A stretch of 64,000 bases of DNA, from NCBI RefSeq assembly GCF_030687715.1, contig NZ_CP117445.1, positions 1,422,501 to 1,486,500 of the forward strand, read 5' to 3'. A program made the position numbers and the translations under genes. The notes under the pieces are model-generated. The model saw only the letters and a program-made list of their open reading frames with translations, was not told the origin of the DNA and made no database searches. The DNA comes from Pseudomonas sp. FP2196 (GTDB lineage Bacteria > Pseudomonadota > Gammaproteobacteria > Pseudomonadales > Pseudomonadaceae). Of this stretch, positions 53,646-62,844 are shown piece after piece; position 1 is the first letter of the stretch; every line of letters begins with the position of its first letter.

Positions 53646-54400
53646 TACACAGCCGCCTTGAAGTGTTTGGCGTAGCGTGGGCAGAGCTCGTCGCGCTTGA
53701 GCAGGATGAACACGTCGGCGACCTGGAAATCTTCATCCCAGCATGGCTCGCCGCAGATTTTCGCGCCCAGGCGCATATAGGCCTTGAGCAGTGGCGGCAT
53801 TTCGGCGATCACGTTCGACGGGATATCCAGACTTGGCAGCGGATTTTTCGGCTCGGCGCGCAGGTGTTCGGTGCACAGATAACGTTCGCGCAGACGCTGC
53901 ATGATCGCGTGGGCCTGCACGCCGCCATCCTGCATCGGAATGCTCGCGCAACCCATCAGGTAGCTGTAGCCGCCCTGATTCAACACTTCGGCGAGTTCGC
54001 CCCAGAGCACCGCGATGGTGCCGCCGTTGCGGTAGGCCGGGTCGACGCAAGTACGGCCGATTTCGAGGATCGGTCCTTTAAGATGCGCGAGGCCATGCAG
54101 GCTGAATTCTTCTTCGCTGTAGAACTTGCCCAAGGTGCTGGCGGCGGTGTGATCGAGCAACCGCGTGGTCGCCACCAGACGCCCGGTGTTCAGGTCACGC
54201 ACGCCGATGTGGCTGCAGTGAACATCATAATCATCCATGTCCAGACCCAGTTCTGCGCCTTTCAGTTTGGCGTTGAATTCGCCGCTGAATACGCTGAATC
54301 GCAGGGCCTGGGCTTGCTGCAAGGCCTCGGCGCCGATCAGGCGTTCGGCTTGCAGGCGGCGTTCATTGCCGGTGTCGCTGATGCGGGCGATCTGAGTCAT
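53645..54400 (-). CDS. olsB: L-ornithine N-alpha-acyltransferase OlsB
   Basis: The 251-residue GNAT-fold protein (annotated elsewhere as haemolysin-like) shows [36 protein letters not shown], the acyl-binding [25 protein letters not shown] and [14 protein letters not shown]. OlsB attaches a 3-hydroxy fatty acid from ACP to ornithine, the first step to ornithine lipids. P. aeruginosa has the same olsBA pair (PA4350-PA4351). I found no convincing tandem Pho box in the 150 bases upstream. Confidence 0.9.
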   Translation of the reverse strand: MTQIARISDTGNERRLQAERLIGAEALQQAQALRFSVFSGEFNAKLKGAELGLDMDDYDVHCSHIGVRDLNTGRLVATTRLLDHTAASTLGKFYSEEEFSLHGLAHLKGPILEIGRTCVDPAYRNGGTIAVLWGELAEVLNQGGYSYLMGCASIPMQDGGVQAHAIMQRLRERYLCTEHLRAEPKNPLPSLDIPSNVIAEMPPLLKAYMRLGAKICGEPCWDEDFQVADVFILLKRDELCPRYAKHFKAAV

Positions 54401-54553
54401 GTGAATCTCCGTACGGGCCTTTAACCCGTCGTGGGTTGCAGCCGATCGACTTTCTTTATGCAGCCGTGTTGTGCAAAGTCAGGCTATGTAGCCCCGGTGT
54501 CATCGCCATGAACCTTTGGTGATGCTTATATGACAGCCCACAAGGAGCCTCTT

Positions 54554-55432
54554 ATGCCCTGGTCAGATCTGCTCGAAAGCCGTGAACGATTGCCCACCGT
54601 GGCTGACTTGGCGGAGGGGTTTGCGACGTTGTTGCATCATCTGGGCAACGTCACTCCGTTCGAATTGGCGGTGGCGGGTGGGCGGCGGATGGCGACGCCG
54701 GGGCTGGCGTTTCTGGTCGGTTATCAAGCGGCGTTGCGCATGCTCTGGCCGAGCGCGCCGCTGAGCCTTGGAGCGTTGTGTGCGACAGAGCAGCGCAGCT
54801 TGCGCCCGGCCGACATGCAGACACGGCTGACCGATTTGCGCCTGAGCGGTCGCAAGGATTTCGTCACCGCCGGCGATGCGGCGGACTGGCTGCTGATCGC
54901 CGCGCGCAGCGAAGAACCCGGTCAAACGCCGCGCCTGAGTCTGGCGGTGGTGTATCCGGGAGAACCCGGCGTGGCGGTGGAAAAACTGCCGGCACTGCCG
55001 CTGATGCCGGACATCAGCCATGGTCGGCTGCAGCTTGATAGCGCGCATTGCGAGTTGCTCGCCGGCGATGGTTGGGACGCCTACGTCAAACCGTTTCGCA
55101 CTTTGGAAGATGTGTACGTGTTGAGCGCGATGACCGCGTGGTTGTTCGGCGTCGGGCAGGACAGCGACTGGCCGCAGACGCTGCAACTGCGTTTGCTGGC
55201 GTTGTTGGCCGGGTGCGCGGAAGCCAGTCGGCAGCCGCCGAACAATTCGGCCGGGCATGTGTTGCTGGGTGGGTTGTTTGCGCAGTTTGATTCGTTGAAA
55301 CCGGAGATCGATCAGGCGTTGGCTGGCGGCAATCCGGAATGGGCGGCGATGTGGCAGCGGGATCAGTCGGTGATGCAATTGGCTTCGGGGGCCAGAGCCA
55401 AGCGGCTGGCCAAGGCTTTGTTGTTGAACTGA
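54554..55432 (+). CDS. Acyl-CoA dehydrogenase-like protein, short form
   Basis: The 292-residue protein resembles the middle and C-terminal parts of acyl-CoA dehydrogenases in layout (beta-rich centre with WLLIAARSEEPGQTPRLSLAVVYPGEPGVAVE, then helical QLRLLALLAGCAEASRQ). It lacks the N-terminal domain and the clear FAD motifs of full enzymes (about 380 residues). I chose the ATG at 54554 because AAGGAG lies 7 bases before it. The gene is divergent from olsB. The family call is moderate, function unknown. Confidence 0.65.
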   Translation: MPWSDLLESRERLPTVADLAEGFATLLHHLGNVTPFELAVAGGRRMATPGLAFLVGYQAALRMLWPSAPLSLGALCATEQRSLRPADMQTRLTDLRLSGRKDFVTAGDAADWLLIAARSEEPGQTPRLSLAVVYPGEPGVAVEKLPALPLMPDISHGRLQLDSAHCELLAGDGWDAYVKPFRTLEDVYVLSAMTAWLFGVGQDSDWPQTLQLRLLALLAGCAEASRQPPNNSAGHVLLGGLFAQFDSLKPEIDQALAGGNPEWAAMWQRDQSVMQLASGARAKRLAKALLLN

Positions 55433-55439
55433 CTGGCCT

Positions 55440-55525
55440 CATCGCGAGCAGGCTCACTCCTACAGGTGATCGAGTTCCTTCAGTTGGAGTTCTATCAAAA
55501 TGTGGGAGTGAGCCTGCTCGCGATA
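55440..55525. repeat. REP-type inverted repeat, family B
   Basis: ATCGCGAGCAGGCTCACTCC and an inverse GGAGTGAGCCTGCTCGCGAT flank a spacer of about 45 bases. Confidence 0.9.
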
Positions 55526-55599
55526 GCGCCCGCGAATACACCACACATCTGTCATAAACCCCGACTACCCTCAGCAGGTTCTCCCCAAGAGCCCTCACC

Positions 55600-56673
55600 A
55601 TGTTCAAAGGCCTGTCCCTGCTTCTGCTGCTGATCAGCTTCACGGTTCAGGCCGAACAATGGCCCGGTGAGCAATGGCCGAGCGGCGCGCCAATCACCAA
55701 TGTCGAAGCACTGGAAAGTTACGCCTTCCCACCCCGCGACGACACCACCCGCCAAGGCATCCGCACCGACGCCTTGCTGATCATCCGCGACGGCCAGGTC
55801 ATCTATGAACGCTACGCCGGCCCGACCACTGCCGAGACCCCGCACCTGACCTGGTCGATCAGCAAAAGCCTGATGGCCACCGTGCTTGGCGTAGCTTACG
55901 GCGAGGGCCTGTTCAAGCTCCAGGATCCGGCGGTGAAGTTCTACCCGGCGCTGGAGAAACACCCGGCCATCACCCTCGCGGATCTGCTGCACTGGGCCTC
56001 GGGGATCGACTGGCAGGAAGACTACGAATACGCCCCGCTGAAGTCCTCGGTGGTGGCGATGCTCTATACCCGTGGCCATCGTGACATGGCCGCGTTCACC
56101 GCCAATCACGATGCTTACGCGCCGCCGGGGCAGGCCTTCCGTTATTCCAGTGGCGACAGCAATCTGCTGGCGGCCGCGTTGAAATCCATCGTCGGCCCGC
56201 AGCGTTATCCCGACTATCCGTGGACAGCCCTGTTCGAGCCTTTGGGCATTCGCAGCGCGGTGTGGGAGACGGATGCGAGCGGCACGTTTGTCGCTTCGTC
56301 TTACGCCTATCTCACCGCGCGGGAGCTGGCGCGAATCGGTCTGTTGATGGCTCGCGACGGACGCTGGAATGATCGGCAATTGCTGCCCAAGGACTGGGTC
56401 GCGTTCAACCTCAAGCCTTTCGCCGGTTACAAGGCCCATCAGGACGAAGCCGTGCCCGGCGGCCAGTGGTGGCTCAACCGCCCGGCGGATGGCGCGCCAT
56501 CGCCCTGGCCCGACGCACCGCCCGATACCTTCGCCGCGCTCGGCCATTGGGGCCAGGCTTTGTACGTGATCCCCAGCGAAAAACTGGTCGTCGTGCGCTA
56601 CGCCGATGATCGTGACGGCAGCTACCGGCACAACGAATTGCTCAAGCGTGTACTCAAGGCGGTGCAGCCATGA
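55600..56673 (+). CDS. Secreted serine hydrolase, beta-lactamase/class C fold
   Basis: The 357-residue protein has a signal peptide (LSLLLLLISFTVQA, cleavage near residue 18) and the penicillin-binding-type active site: Ser86-x-x-Lys89 in TWSISKSLMATVLG, and a Tyr-Ser-Ser in FRYSSGDSNLLAAAL in the place of the YxN motif. The C-terminal GHWGQALYVIPSEKLVVVRYADDRDG has the His-x-Gly box variant of esterase EstB/6-aminohexanoate hydrolases. Probably a periplasmic esterase or amide hydrolase. The next gene overlaps its stop by 4 bases. Confidence 0.88.
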   Translation: MFKGLSLLLLLISFTVQAEQWPGEQWPSGAPITNVEALESYAFPPRDDTTRQGIRTDALLIIRDGQVIYERYAGPTTAETPHLTWSISKSLMATVLGVAYGEGLFKLQDPAVKFYPALEKHPAITLADLLHWASGIDWQEDYEYAPLKSSVVAMLYTRGHRDMAAFTANHDAYAPPGQAFRYSSGDSNLLAAALKSIVGPQRYPDYPWTALFEPLGIRSAVWETDASGTFVASSYAYLTARELARIGLLMARDGRWNDRQLLPKDWVAFNLKPFAGYKAHQDEAVPGGQWWLNRPADGAPSPWPDAPPDTFAALGHWGQALYVIPSEKLVVVRYADDRDGSYRHNELLKRVLKAVQP

Positions 56674-56966
56674 AGCGGTTGTTGCTGGTGTTGCTTGTGC
56701 TGTTGCTCGGCTGGATCGGGTACGAGCGCGAAAATGTGTGGGCCTTCCCCGACATCATCAGTGCCTATACCGCCAAGGAATATTGTTCGTGTCGATACGT
56801 GATGAACAACGAGGCCGAGTATTGCCGGGGCTATGTGAAACAGTGGCTGCCGACCAGTCGTTTTGCCGATGACTCTGCCAGCAAAACCATCACCGTCAGC
56901 GGCATGGACCGCAGCAACAGTGCGCAATGGTTGAGCGAGCGCCAAGGCTGTCGTCTCAACCCCTGA
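56670..56966 (+). CDS. Small exported hypothetical protein
   Basis: A 98-residue protein with an N-terminal hydrophobic segment (LLLVLLVLLLGWIGY), which is a signal peptide or anchor, followed by a small domain with four Cys (YCSCRYVMNNEAEYC, GC near the end) that could form disulfides in the periplasm. The ATG overlaps the serine hydrolase stop, so the two are likely coexpressed. I recall it being annotated as an amidase elsewhere; nothing in the sequence supports that on its own. Confidence 0.75.
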   Translation: MKRLLLVLLVLLLGWIGYERENVWAFPDIISAYTAKEYCSCRYVMNNEAEYCRGYVKQWLPTSRFADDSASKTITVSGMDRSNSAQWLSERQGCRLNP

Positions 56967-57273
56967 AAATACCCGATCTCCCTGCAAATAAAGACACCTG
57001 TGGGAGCTGGCTTGCCAGCGATGGCGGTGTGTCAGTCACCGTCAAATTCGCCTGTGCCGACCCTATCGCTGGCAAGCCAGCTCCCACAGGGTATGGGTAG
57101 ACCACAAGACCTGGTGTGAACCTTTGAAGCTCAGGTTCCACCCTGCGGAACCACATTCGATTGTCCTCGCGCGCATCTCGCGGTTATCTGGCGGTGAGCA
57201 CGACCTGCCTTTTACGTGTCGTGAAATCTGACCGAACAAAAAGACCGGGAACACCCGCGCGAGGAGAACCGTC
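56967..57273. other. Intergenic region with REP pair
   Basis: The 307 bases contain a family C REP pair (56999-57090) and about 180 bases that should hold the promoter of the amidohydrolase gene. No regulatory palindrome is obvious. Confidence 0.5.
56999..57090. repeat. REP-type inverted repeat, family C
   Basis: TGTGGGAGCTGGCTTGCCAG and its inverse flank a spacer of about 45 bases. Confidence 0.9.
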
Positions 57274-58449
57274 ATGCCCCGACATCAGCACATCCAGGCC
57301 TGGCTCAACGATGTGGCGAGCGACCTGCACGCCACCCGCCAGGACATTCACGCTCACCCCGAACTCGGCTTCGAGGAAAGCCGCACCTCGGCGCTGGTCG
57401 CCCAATCACTTGAAGACTGGGGTTATGAAGTCCATACGGGCATCGGCAAGACCGGCGTGGTCGGCGTGCTGCGCAATGGCAGCAGCTCGCGCAGACTCGG
57501 CCTGCGCGCCGACATGGACGCCTTGCCGATCATCGAAAACACCGGCGTCGCCTACAGCAGCCAGCATCAGGGCTGCATGCACGCCTGCGGTCACGACGGC
57601 CACACCGCGATGCTCCTCGGCGCCGCGCGGTATCTGGCCGCGACCCGCCAGTTCGACGGCACCCTCACGCTGATTTTCCAGCCCGCCGAAGAAGGCCAGG
57701 GCGGCGCCGAAGCGATGCTCGCCGATGGCCTGCTCGAACGCTTCCCCTGCGATGCGCTGTTCGGCATGCACAACATGCCGGGCCTGCCTGCCGGGCATCT
57801 GGGCTTTCGCGAAGGGCCGATGATGGCGTCGCAGGATCTGCTCACCGTGACTATTGAAGGTGTCGGCGGCCACGGTTCGATGCCGCACTTGGCGGTCGAT
57901 CCGCTGGTCGCGGCGGCGAGCGCCGTCATGGCGCTGCAAACCGTTGTTTCACGCAACATCGATGCGCAACAGGCCGCCGTGGTAACGGTCGGTGCGCTGC
58001 AAGCGGGGGAGGCGGCCAACGTCATTCCGCAACAGGCAATCCTTCGCCTTAGCCTGCGTGCGCTCAACGCTGAAGTGCGGGTACAGACCCTCGACCGCGT
58101 GCGCTCGATCATCGAAACCCAGGCTGAGAGTTTCGGCTGCACCTCACACATCGAACACCGCCCGGCCTACCCGGTGCTGGTCAACCACGCCGCCGAAACC
58201 GAATTCGCCCGGCAGGTTGGCGTCGAGTTGGTCGGCGCCAACGCCGTCGATGGCAACACACCGAAATTGATGGGCAGCGAAGACTTCGCCTGGATGCTCC
58301 AGCGTTGCCCCGGCGCTTATCTGTTTATCGGCAACGGCGTGTCGCGGCCGATGGTGCACAACCCCGCGTATGACTTTAATGACGACATCCTGCTGACCGG
58401 CGCGGCGTATTGGGGCGCGCTGACCGAGAGCTGGCTCAAGCCAGCCTGA
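57274..58449 (+). CDS. M20 metal-dependent amidohydrolase (hippurate/IAA-conjugate type)
   Basis: The 391-residue M20D peptidase-family enzyme has the metal ligands Cys105 and His107 (MHACGHDGHTAM), Glu140 with the catalytic Glu139 (FQPAEEG), His166 (MHNMPG) and His362 (MVHNPAYDFND), plus the dimerisation lid TIEGVGGHGSMPHLAVDP. Relatives hydrolyse N-acyl amino acids, hippurate, or indole-acetyl amino acids. AGGAG precedes the ATG. A transporter and an amidase follow on the same strand, then an IclR regulator, so the gene starts a probable catabolic unit. Confidence 0.92.
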   Translation: MPRHQHIQAWLNDVASDLHATRQDIHAHPELGFEESRTSALVAQSLEDWGYEVHTGIGKTGVVGVLRNGSSSRRLGLRADMDALPIIENTGVAYSSQHQGCMHACGHDGHTAMLLGAARYLAATRQFDGTLTLIFQPAEEGQGGAEAMLADGLLERFPCDALFGMHNMPGLPAGHLGFREGPMMASQDLLTVTIEGVGGHGSMPHLAVDPLVAAASAVMALQTVVSRNIDAQQAAVVTVGALQAGEAANVIPQQAILRLSLRALNAEVRVQTLDRVRSIIETQAESFGCTSHIEHRPAYPVLVNHAAETEFARQVGVELVGANAVDGNTPKLMGSEDFAWMLQRCPGAYLFIGNGVSRPMVHNPAYDFNDDILLTGAAYWGALTESWLKPA

Positions 58450-58527
58450 TTTCTTCACTTTCTGCTGCCGCTGAACCCCGGGCGCTCTGGTGCGCGGGCC
58501 GTCACCCAACAGTTCTGGAGAATCCCC

Positions 58528-59838
58528 ATGCAGGCTTCGAGCACAGGCGTTTCGCGTACCCGACAAGTGGTCGCCGCCGTTATTGGCAATGCGTTGGAAT
58601 GGTATGACTTCATCGTTTACGGCTTTCTGGCGAGCATCATCGCCCGGCAATTTTTCCCCTCCGAAGACGGCTACGCCTCGCTGTTGATGGCGCTGGCCAC
58701 CTTCGGCGTCGGCTTCTTCATGCGCCCGGTGGGCGGCATCCTGCTTGGTATGTATGCCGACCGTAAGGGGCGCAAAGCGGCAATGCAGATGATCATCCGG
58801 CTGATGACCGTGTCCATTGCGCTGATCGCTTTTGCGCCGAACTACGCCGCCATCGGCATGGGCGCGCCGTTGCTGATCGTCGTCGCGCGGATGCTCCAGG
58901 GCTTCGCCACCGGCGGTGAATACGCCAGCGCCACGGCGTTTCTGGTGGAAAGTGCGCCGGCCCATCGCAAGGGGTTGTACGGTTCGTGGCAACTGGTCGG
59001 GCAATGTCTGGCGGTGTTTGCTGGCGCGGCGATGGTGGCGTTGGTCACCCACCTGTTTACGCCTGAGGCGCTGGACATCTGGGGCTGGCGTATTCCGTTC
59101 GTACTGGGTCTGTTGATCGGGCCGGTCGGCTTGTGGATTCGCAAGCACATGGAAGAGCCGGAAGAATTCCTTGAAGCGCGCAAGCAGGCCAAAGGTGCGG
59201 CGCCGGGCTTGTGGCAGGTAATCCGCGAGCACCGCCGCAGTCTGTTGGTGTCGATGGGCCTGGCGTGCGGGGCCACGGTGTCGTTCTACGTGGTGCTGGT
59301 GAACATGCCGACCTTCGCTCACACCAATCTCGGTCTGCCACTGGATCAGGTGTTGCTGGTGCAGATGTTCGCGGTGGCGCTGATGACCATGGTGATTCCT
59401 CTGTCCGGTGCGTTGTCGGATCGCGTGGGGCGGCGGCCCGTGTTGATGGCCTTCACCCTGGCGTTTTTCGTGATGGTCTATCCGCTGTACGTGTGGGTGG
59501 CGGCTGCGCCGTCGATCGAGCGTCTGCTGGTGATGCAACTGTTGTTGTGCAGTGCCATTGGCGGCTTCTTCGGCCCGGCCCCGACGGCGCTGGCCGAGCA
59601 GTTTCCCATCGAAGTGCGCTCCACCGGTGTCTCGGTGGCCTACAACGTGGCGGTGATGCTGTTCGGTGGTTTCGCGCCGCTGATCGTCACTTGGCTGAGT
59701 AAAGTCTTGAACACGCCGGTGGCGCCTGCCTTCTATGTGTTGTTCGCTTGCCTGCTGACCTTGCTCGGTACTTACTGCTTGCAGGAGGCACCGCGTGCGA
59801 AGAAACCCGTCGCGCTCAATGTGGGAGTGAAACCGTGA
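58528..59838 (+). CDS. MHS-family MFS transporter
   Basis: The 436-residue, twelve-segment transporter is a metabolite:H+ symporter: VIGNALEWYDFIVYGFLA in helix 1, RPVGGILLGMYADRKGRKAAM in the 2-3 loop, LQGFATGGEYASATAFLVES in helix 4. It is close to the citrate/alpha-ketoglutarate/proline-betaine branch. Its TGA overlaps the GTG start of the amidase gene by 4 bases. It probably imports the substrate of the neighbouring hydrolases. Confidence 0.92.
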   Translation: MQASSTGVSRTRQVVAAVIGNALEWYDFIVYGFLASIIARQFFPSEDGYASLLMALATFGVGFFMRPVGGILLGMYADRKGRKAAMQMIIRLMTVSIALIAFAPNYAAIGMGAPLLIVVARMLQGFATGGEYASATAFLVESAPAHRKGLYGSWQLVGQCLAVFAGAAMVALVTHLFTPEALDIWGWRIPFVLGLLIGPVGLWIRKHMEEPEEFLEARKQAKGAAPGLWQVIREHRRSLLVSMGLACGATVSFYVVLVNMPTFAHTNLGLPLDQVLLVQMFAVALMTMVIPLSGALSDRVGRRPVLMAFTLAFFVMVYPLYVWVAAAPSIERLLVMQLLLCSAIGGFFGPAPTALAEQFPIEVRSTGVSVAYNVAVMLFGGFAPLIVTWLSKVLNTPVAPAFYVLFACLLTLLGTYCLQEAPRAKKPVALNVGVKP

Positions 59839-61292
59839 GTCCGTTAGCCATCCACCCGATTGTCGCCCTCGACGCCGAGGCGCTGTCCCGGGCGATCCAT
59901 GCCTGCAAGGTCTCGTGCCGCGAAGTGATGCAGGCGTATCTGGCGCATATCGAGCGCTTCAATCCGCCGGTCAATGCGCTGGTCTCGCTGCGCGCCGAGG
60001 ACGATCTGCTGCGCGAGGCCGATGAGTGCGACCGCCAACTGGGTCGCGGCCAGTCCCGTGGCTGGATGCACGGCATGCCGCAAGCGATCAAGGATCTGGC
60101 GGCCACCGCCGGTCTGCGCACGACGATGGGCTCGCCGCTGTTCGCCGAGCAAGTGCCGCAACACGATGCGATCAGCGTGGCGCGAGTGCGTGACAGCGGC
60201 GCGATCATTATCGGCAAGAGCAACGTGCCGGAGTTCGGCCTCGGTTCGCAGACGTACAACAACGTGTTCGGCACCACCACCAATGCCTACGACCCGAGCC
60301 TGATTGCCGGTGGCAGCAGCGGCGGGGCGGCGGTGGCGCTGGCCTTGCGTTTGCTGCCGGTGGCCGATGGCAGCGACATGATGGGCTCGCTGCGCAACCC
60401 GGCGGCGTTCAATAACGTGTTCGGCTTGCGCCCGTCCCAGGGCCGCGTGCCCCACGGGCCGGGGCCGGAAGTGTTCGTCCAGCAACTGGCCACCGAAGGG
60501 CCGATGGGCCGCAGCGTTACCGACGTCGCGCGGCTGCTCTCGACTCAGGCAGGTTACGATCCACGCGTGCCGTTGTCGCTGAAGGATCAGTTGAAGGATT
60601 TTGCCGAAGGCCTGCAACAGGATTTCACCGACGTGCGTATCGGCTGGCTCGGCGATTACAACGGCTATCTACCGATGGACGACGGCGTGCTGAGCCTGTG
60701 CGAATCAGCACTGGCGGATTTCGCGGTATTGGGTTGTCAGGTCGAAGTCTGCCAGCCGGAATTTTCCATGGAGCGCTTGTGGCAGACCTGGCTGACCCAT
60801 CGGCATTTTCTGGTGCAAGGCAGCCTCGGCGCGGCCTACGCCGATCCGCAAAAACGCGCGTTGCTCAAACCCGAAGCGCAGTGGGAAGTGGAGGGTGGAT
60901 TGCGTTTGAGCGCCGCCGATGTTTATCAGGCATCAGTCGCGCGCAGCGAGTGGTATTGCGCGCTAAGCAAACTGTTCGAACGTTACGATTTCCTGCTGCT
61001 GCCGACCGCCCAAGTGTTCCCTTTTGATGCACAACAGCCGTGGCCGCGCGTCGTTGGTGGGCGCGCCATGGACACCTATCACCGCTGGATGGAGGTGGTC
61101 ATCGGCCCGACATTGGCGGGACTGCCGAGCATGAGTGTGCCGGTCGGTTTCAACCCGGCAGGGTTGCCGATGGGCCTGCAAATCATTGGCCCGGCCCAGG
61201 CGGATCGTGCGGTTTTGCAACTGGCCTACGCCCATGAACAATTGACCCGCTGGGTTGAACGGCGCCCGCCGCCATGCCTGCAACTGGCCTGA
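59835..61292 (+). CDS. Amidase signature family enzyme
   Basis: The 485-residue amidase has the Ser-cisSer-Lys catalytic set: Lys in MPQAIKDLAATAG (about residue 83), the Gly/Ser-rich signature AGGSSGGAAVALAL, and the region DGSDMMGSLRNPAAFNNVFGLRPSQGRVP with the Ser nucleophile nearby. The usual GSDTGGS is changed to GSDMMGS, a known variant. It starts with GTG at 59835, overlapping the transporter stop. It would cleave a carboxamide or N-acyl compound. Confidence 0.9.
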   Translation: MSPLAIHPIVALDAEALSRAIHACKVSCREVMQAYLAHIERFNPPVNALVSLRAEDDLLREADECDRQLGRGQSRGWMHGMPQAIKDLAATAGLRTTMGSPLFAEQVPQHDAISVARVRDSGAIIIGKSNVPEFGLGSQTYNNVFGTTTNAYDPSLIAGGSSGGAAVALALRLLPVADGSDMMGSLRNPAAFNNVFGLRPSQGRVPHGPGPEVFVQQLATEGPMGRSVTDVARLLSTQAGYDPRVPLSLKDQLKDFAEGLQQDFTDVRIGWLGDYNGYLPMDDGVLSLCESALADFAVLGCQVEVCQPEFSMERLWQTWLTHRHFLVQGSLGAAYADPQKRALLKPEAQWEVEGGLRLSAADVYQASVARSEWYCALSKLFERYDFLLLPTAQVFPFDAQQPWPRVVGGRAMDTYHRWMEVVIGPTLAGLPSMSVPVGFNPAGLPMGLQIIGPAQADRAVLQLAYAHEQLTRWVERRPPPCLQLA

Positions 61293-61351
61293 GCGGCCCG
61301 CATCTTGCTGCAAAAATTGATCATCCATTCGTAACCATGGAGGTCGATCCT

Positions 61352-62122
61352 ATGGGCAGCAAGGCAGACACCGGCAGCGTGCGCTCAGTCGAACGGGCCC
61401 TGGCGATCGTCGAGTTGCTCGGCGAGCATCAGGCACTGGGGCTTGAGGAGTTGCACTATCTGACGACGCTGCCCAAGGCCACAGTGTCGCGGATGCTCGC
61501 GACCTTGCAAGAGCAGGGCTGGATCTACCGCGGCCTCAGCGACCGGCGATATCGCTTGTGCGCCAAGCGCCTGTTCGGTGATCGTCAGCAGCGTTTCAAA
61601 CGGCATCTGGTGGAGAGTGCGGCGCCGATGTTGCTTGAGTTGAGCGAACGCACCGGGCTGGTGGCGGATCTGTCGTGCTTCGACGGTGAGCGGGTTGAAG
61701 TCATGGAAAGTGCGATCCCGCAGGTGCTGCGCAAACGCTATCCGAACAACTGCCAGATCGTCGGGCACAACGCCAGTCTGTTTCATTCGGCGATGGGCCG
61801 GGCGTGTCTGGGTGAACTCGACAGCCATGAGGTCGAACGCCTCGCCGAACGCGAGCAGTTGAACGATGAAGGTCTGTTACAGGCCACCGAGTCGGCGTTG
61901 CAGCAAGGCTTTGGCCAGCGCACCGAAGGTTACTGGGAATACCCGGTGCGCTTGCCGTTTCTGATTCGTGCGGTGGCGTTGCCGATCCGTGCGCAAGGGC
62001 GACTGGTCGGCAGCATGGCGCTGCACTGGCCGATGGATCAGGCGCCGGTGGAGCGGGTGTTGAGCCTGCACCTCAATAGCCTGGCGGCGACCATTGGAGA
62101 TGTGCAGCAGGCATTGGCCTGA
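61352..62122 (+). CDS. IclR-family transcriptional regulator
   Basis: The 256-residue regulator has the IclR winged HTH (RSVERALAIVELLGEHQALGLEELHYLTTLPKATVSRMLATLQEQG) and an effector domain (SLFHSAMGRACLGE, LPIRAQGRLVGSMALHWP). The ATG at 61352 is chosen because a strong GGAGGT (61339-61344) lies 7 bases before it; an ATG at 61337 would contain that site. It sits 59 bases after the amidase and probably controls the preceding module. Confidence 0.9.
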   Translation: MGSKADTGSVRSVERALAIVELLGEHQALGLEELHYLTTLPKATVSRMLATLQEQGWIYRGLSDRRYRLCAKRLFGDRQQRFKRHLVESAAPMLLELSERTGLVADLSCFDGERVEVMESAIPQVLRKRYPNNCQIVGHNASLFHSAMGRACLGELDSHEVERLAEREQLNDEGLLQATESALQQGFGQRTEGYWEYPVRLPFLIRAVALPIRAQGRLVGSMALHWPMDQAPVERVLSLHLNSLAATIGDVQQALA

Positions 62123-62151
62123 TCTCCACAGGAAATGCGTCAACTTTCCCC

Positions 62152-62188
62152 TGTAGGAGCTGCCGAAGGCTGCGATCTTTTGATCTTC
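62152..62188. repeat. Single REP half-element, family A
   Basis: One copy of TGTAGGAGCTGCCGAAGGCT continuing to GATCTTTTGATC lies after the IclR gene without an inverse partner close by. Confidence 0.75.
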
Positions 62189-62252
62189 GATTTGCAATAA
62201 CGCCGTAGGCGGTTAATGTTCGGCTCAGGTTTATCGACCCCACGAGTCTTCA

Positions 62253-62843
62253 ATGTTCAACCGCTCCCTCTGTAAAGCCCTCGCCAGTCTGTTGCTGGCC
62301 GCCGCCGCGCTGCCGGCGCAAGCCAATTGGTATCTGGACGGCGAGTCATCGCGGCTGTCGTTCGTCAGCACGAAAAACACCCATATTTCCGAAGTGCAGC
62401 GCTTTCTGGTGCTGCACGGCAAGGTCGATCCCAACGGCCGCGCCGAGGTCGAAGTCGAACTGGACTCGATCAACAGTGGCATCCCGCTGCGCGATGAGCG
62501 TATGCGCAAGGAGCTGTTCCAGATCGAGCAGTTTCCCGACGCGACCATTACCACTCAGATCGACCTGCGCCCGATCAACGACCTGGCCCCCGGCGCGCAG
62601 CTTGAATTGCGCCTGCCGTTGACCGTCAACCTGCACGGCAAGCAGCACGAATACCCGGCCGAACTGCTCGCGACGCGTCTCGATGACCGGCGTTTTCAAG
62701 TGGTGACGCTGGAGCCGCTGGTGATCAACGCCGAGGATTTCGATCTCGTGCCGGGGCTTGAGAGCTTGCGCAAACTGGCTGATCTGTCGGCCATCAGTTT
62801 CTCGGTGCCGGTGGGTGCGGTGCTGATCTTCACGGCGCGCTGA
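62253..62843 (+). CDS. YceI-family periplasmic protein
   Basis: The 196-residue protein has a signal peptide (ALASLLLAAAALPAQA, cleavage after residue 24) and a YceI-type lipocalin-like domain: NWYLDGESSRLSFVSTKN, ISEVQRF, EVELDSINSGIPLRDERMRKELF, TVNLHGKQHEYPAELLA. YceI proteins bind isoprenoid lipids. The next gene starts one base after its stop, so the two are co-translated. Confidence 0.92.
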   Translation: MFNRSLCKALASLLLAAAALPAQANWYLDGESSRLSFVSTKNTHISEVQRFLVLHGKVDPNGRAEVEVELDSINSGIPLRDERMRKELFQIEQFPDATITTQIDLRPINDLAPGAQLELRLPLTVNLHGKQHEYPAELLATRLDDRRFQVVTLEPLVINAEDFDLVPGLESLRKLADLSAISFSVPVGAVLIFTAR

Positions 62844-62844
62844 C

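Noticed and set aside
54497..54536. Pho box upstream of olsB
   Set aside because: TGTCAT and ATGACA occur but in opposite orientation and not as tandem 11-base repeats.
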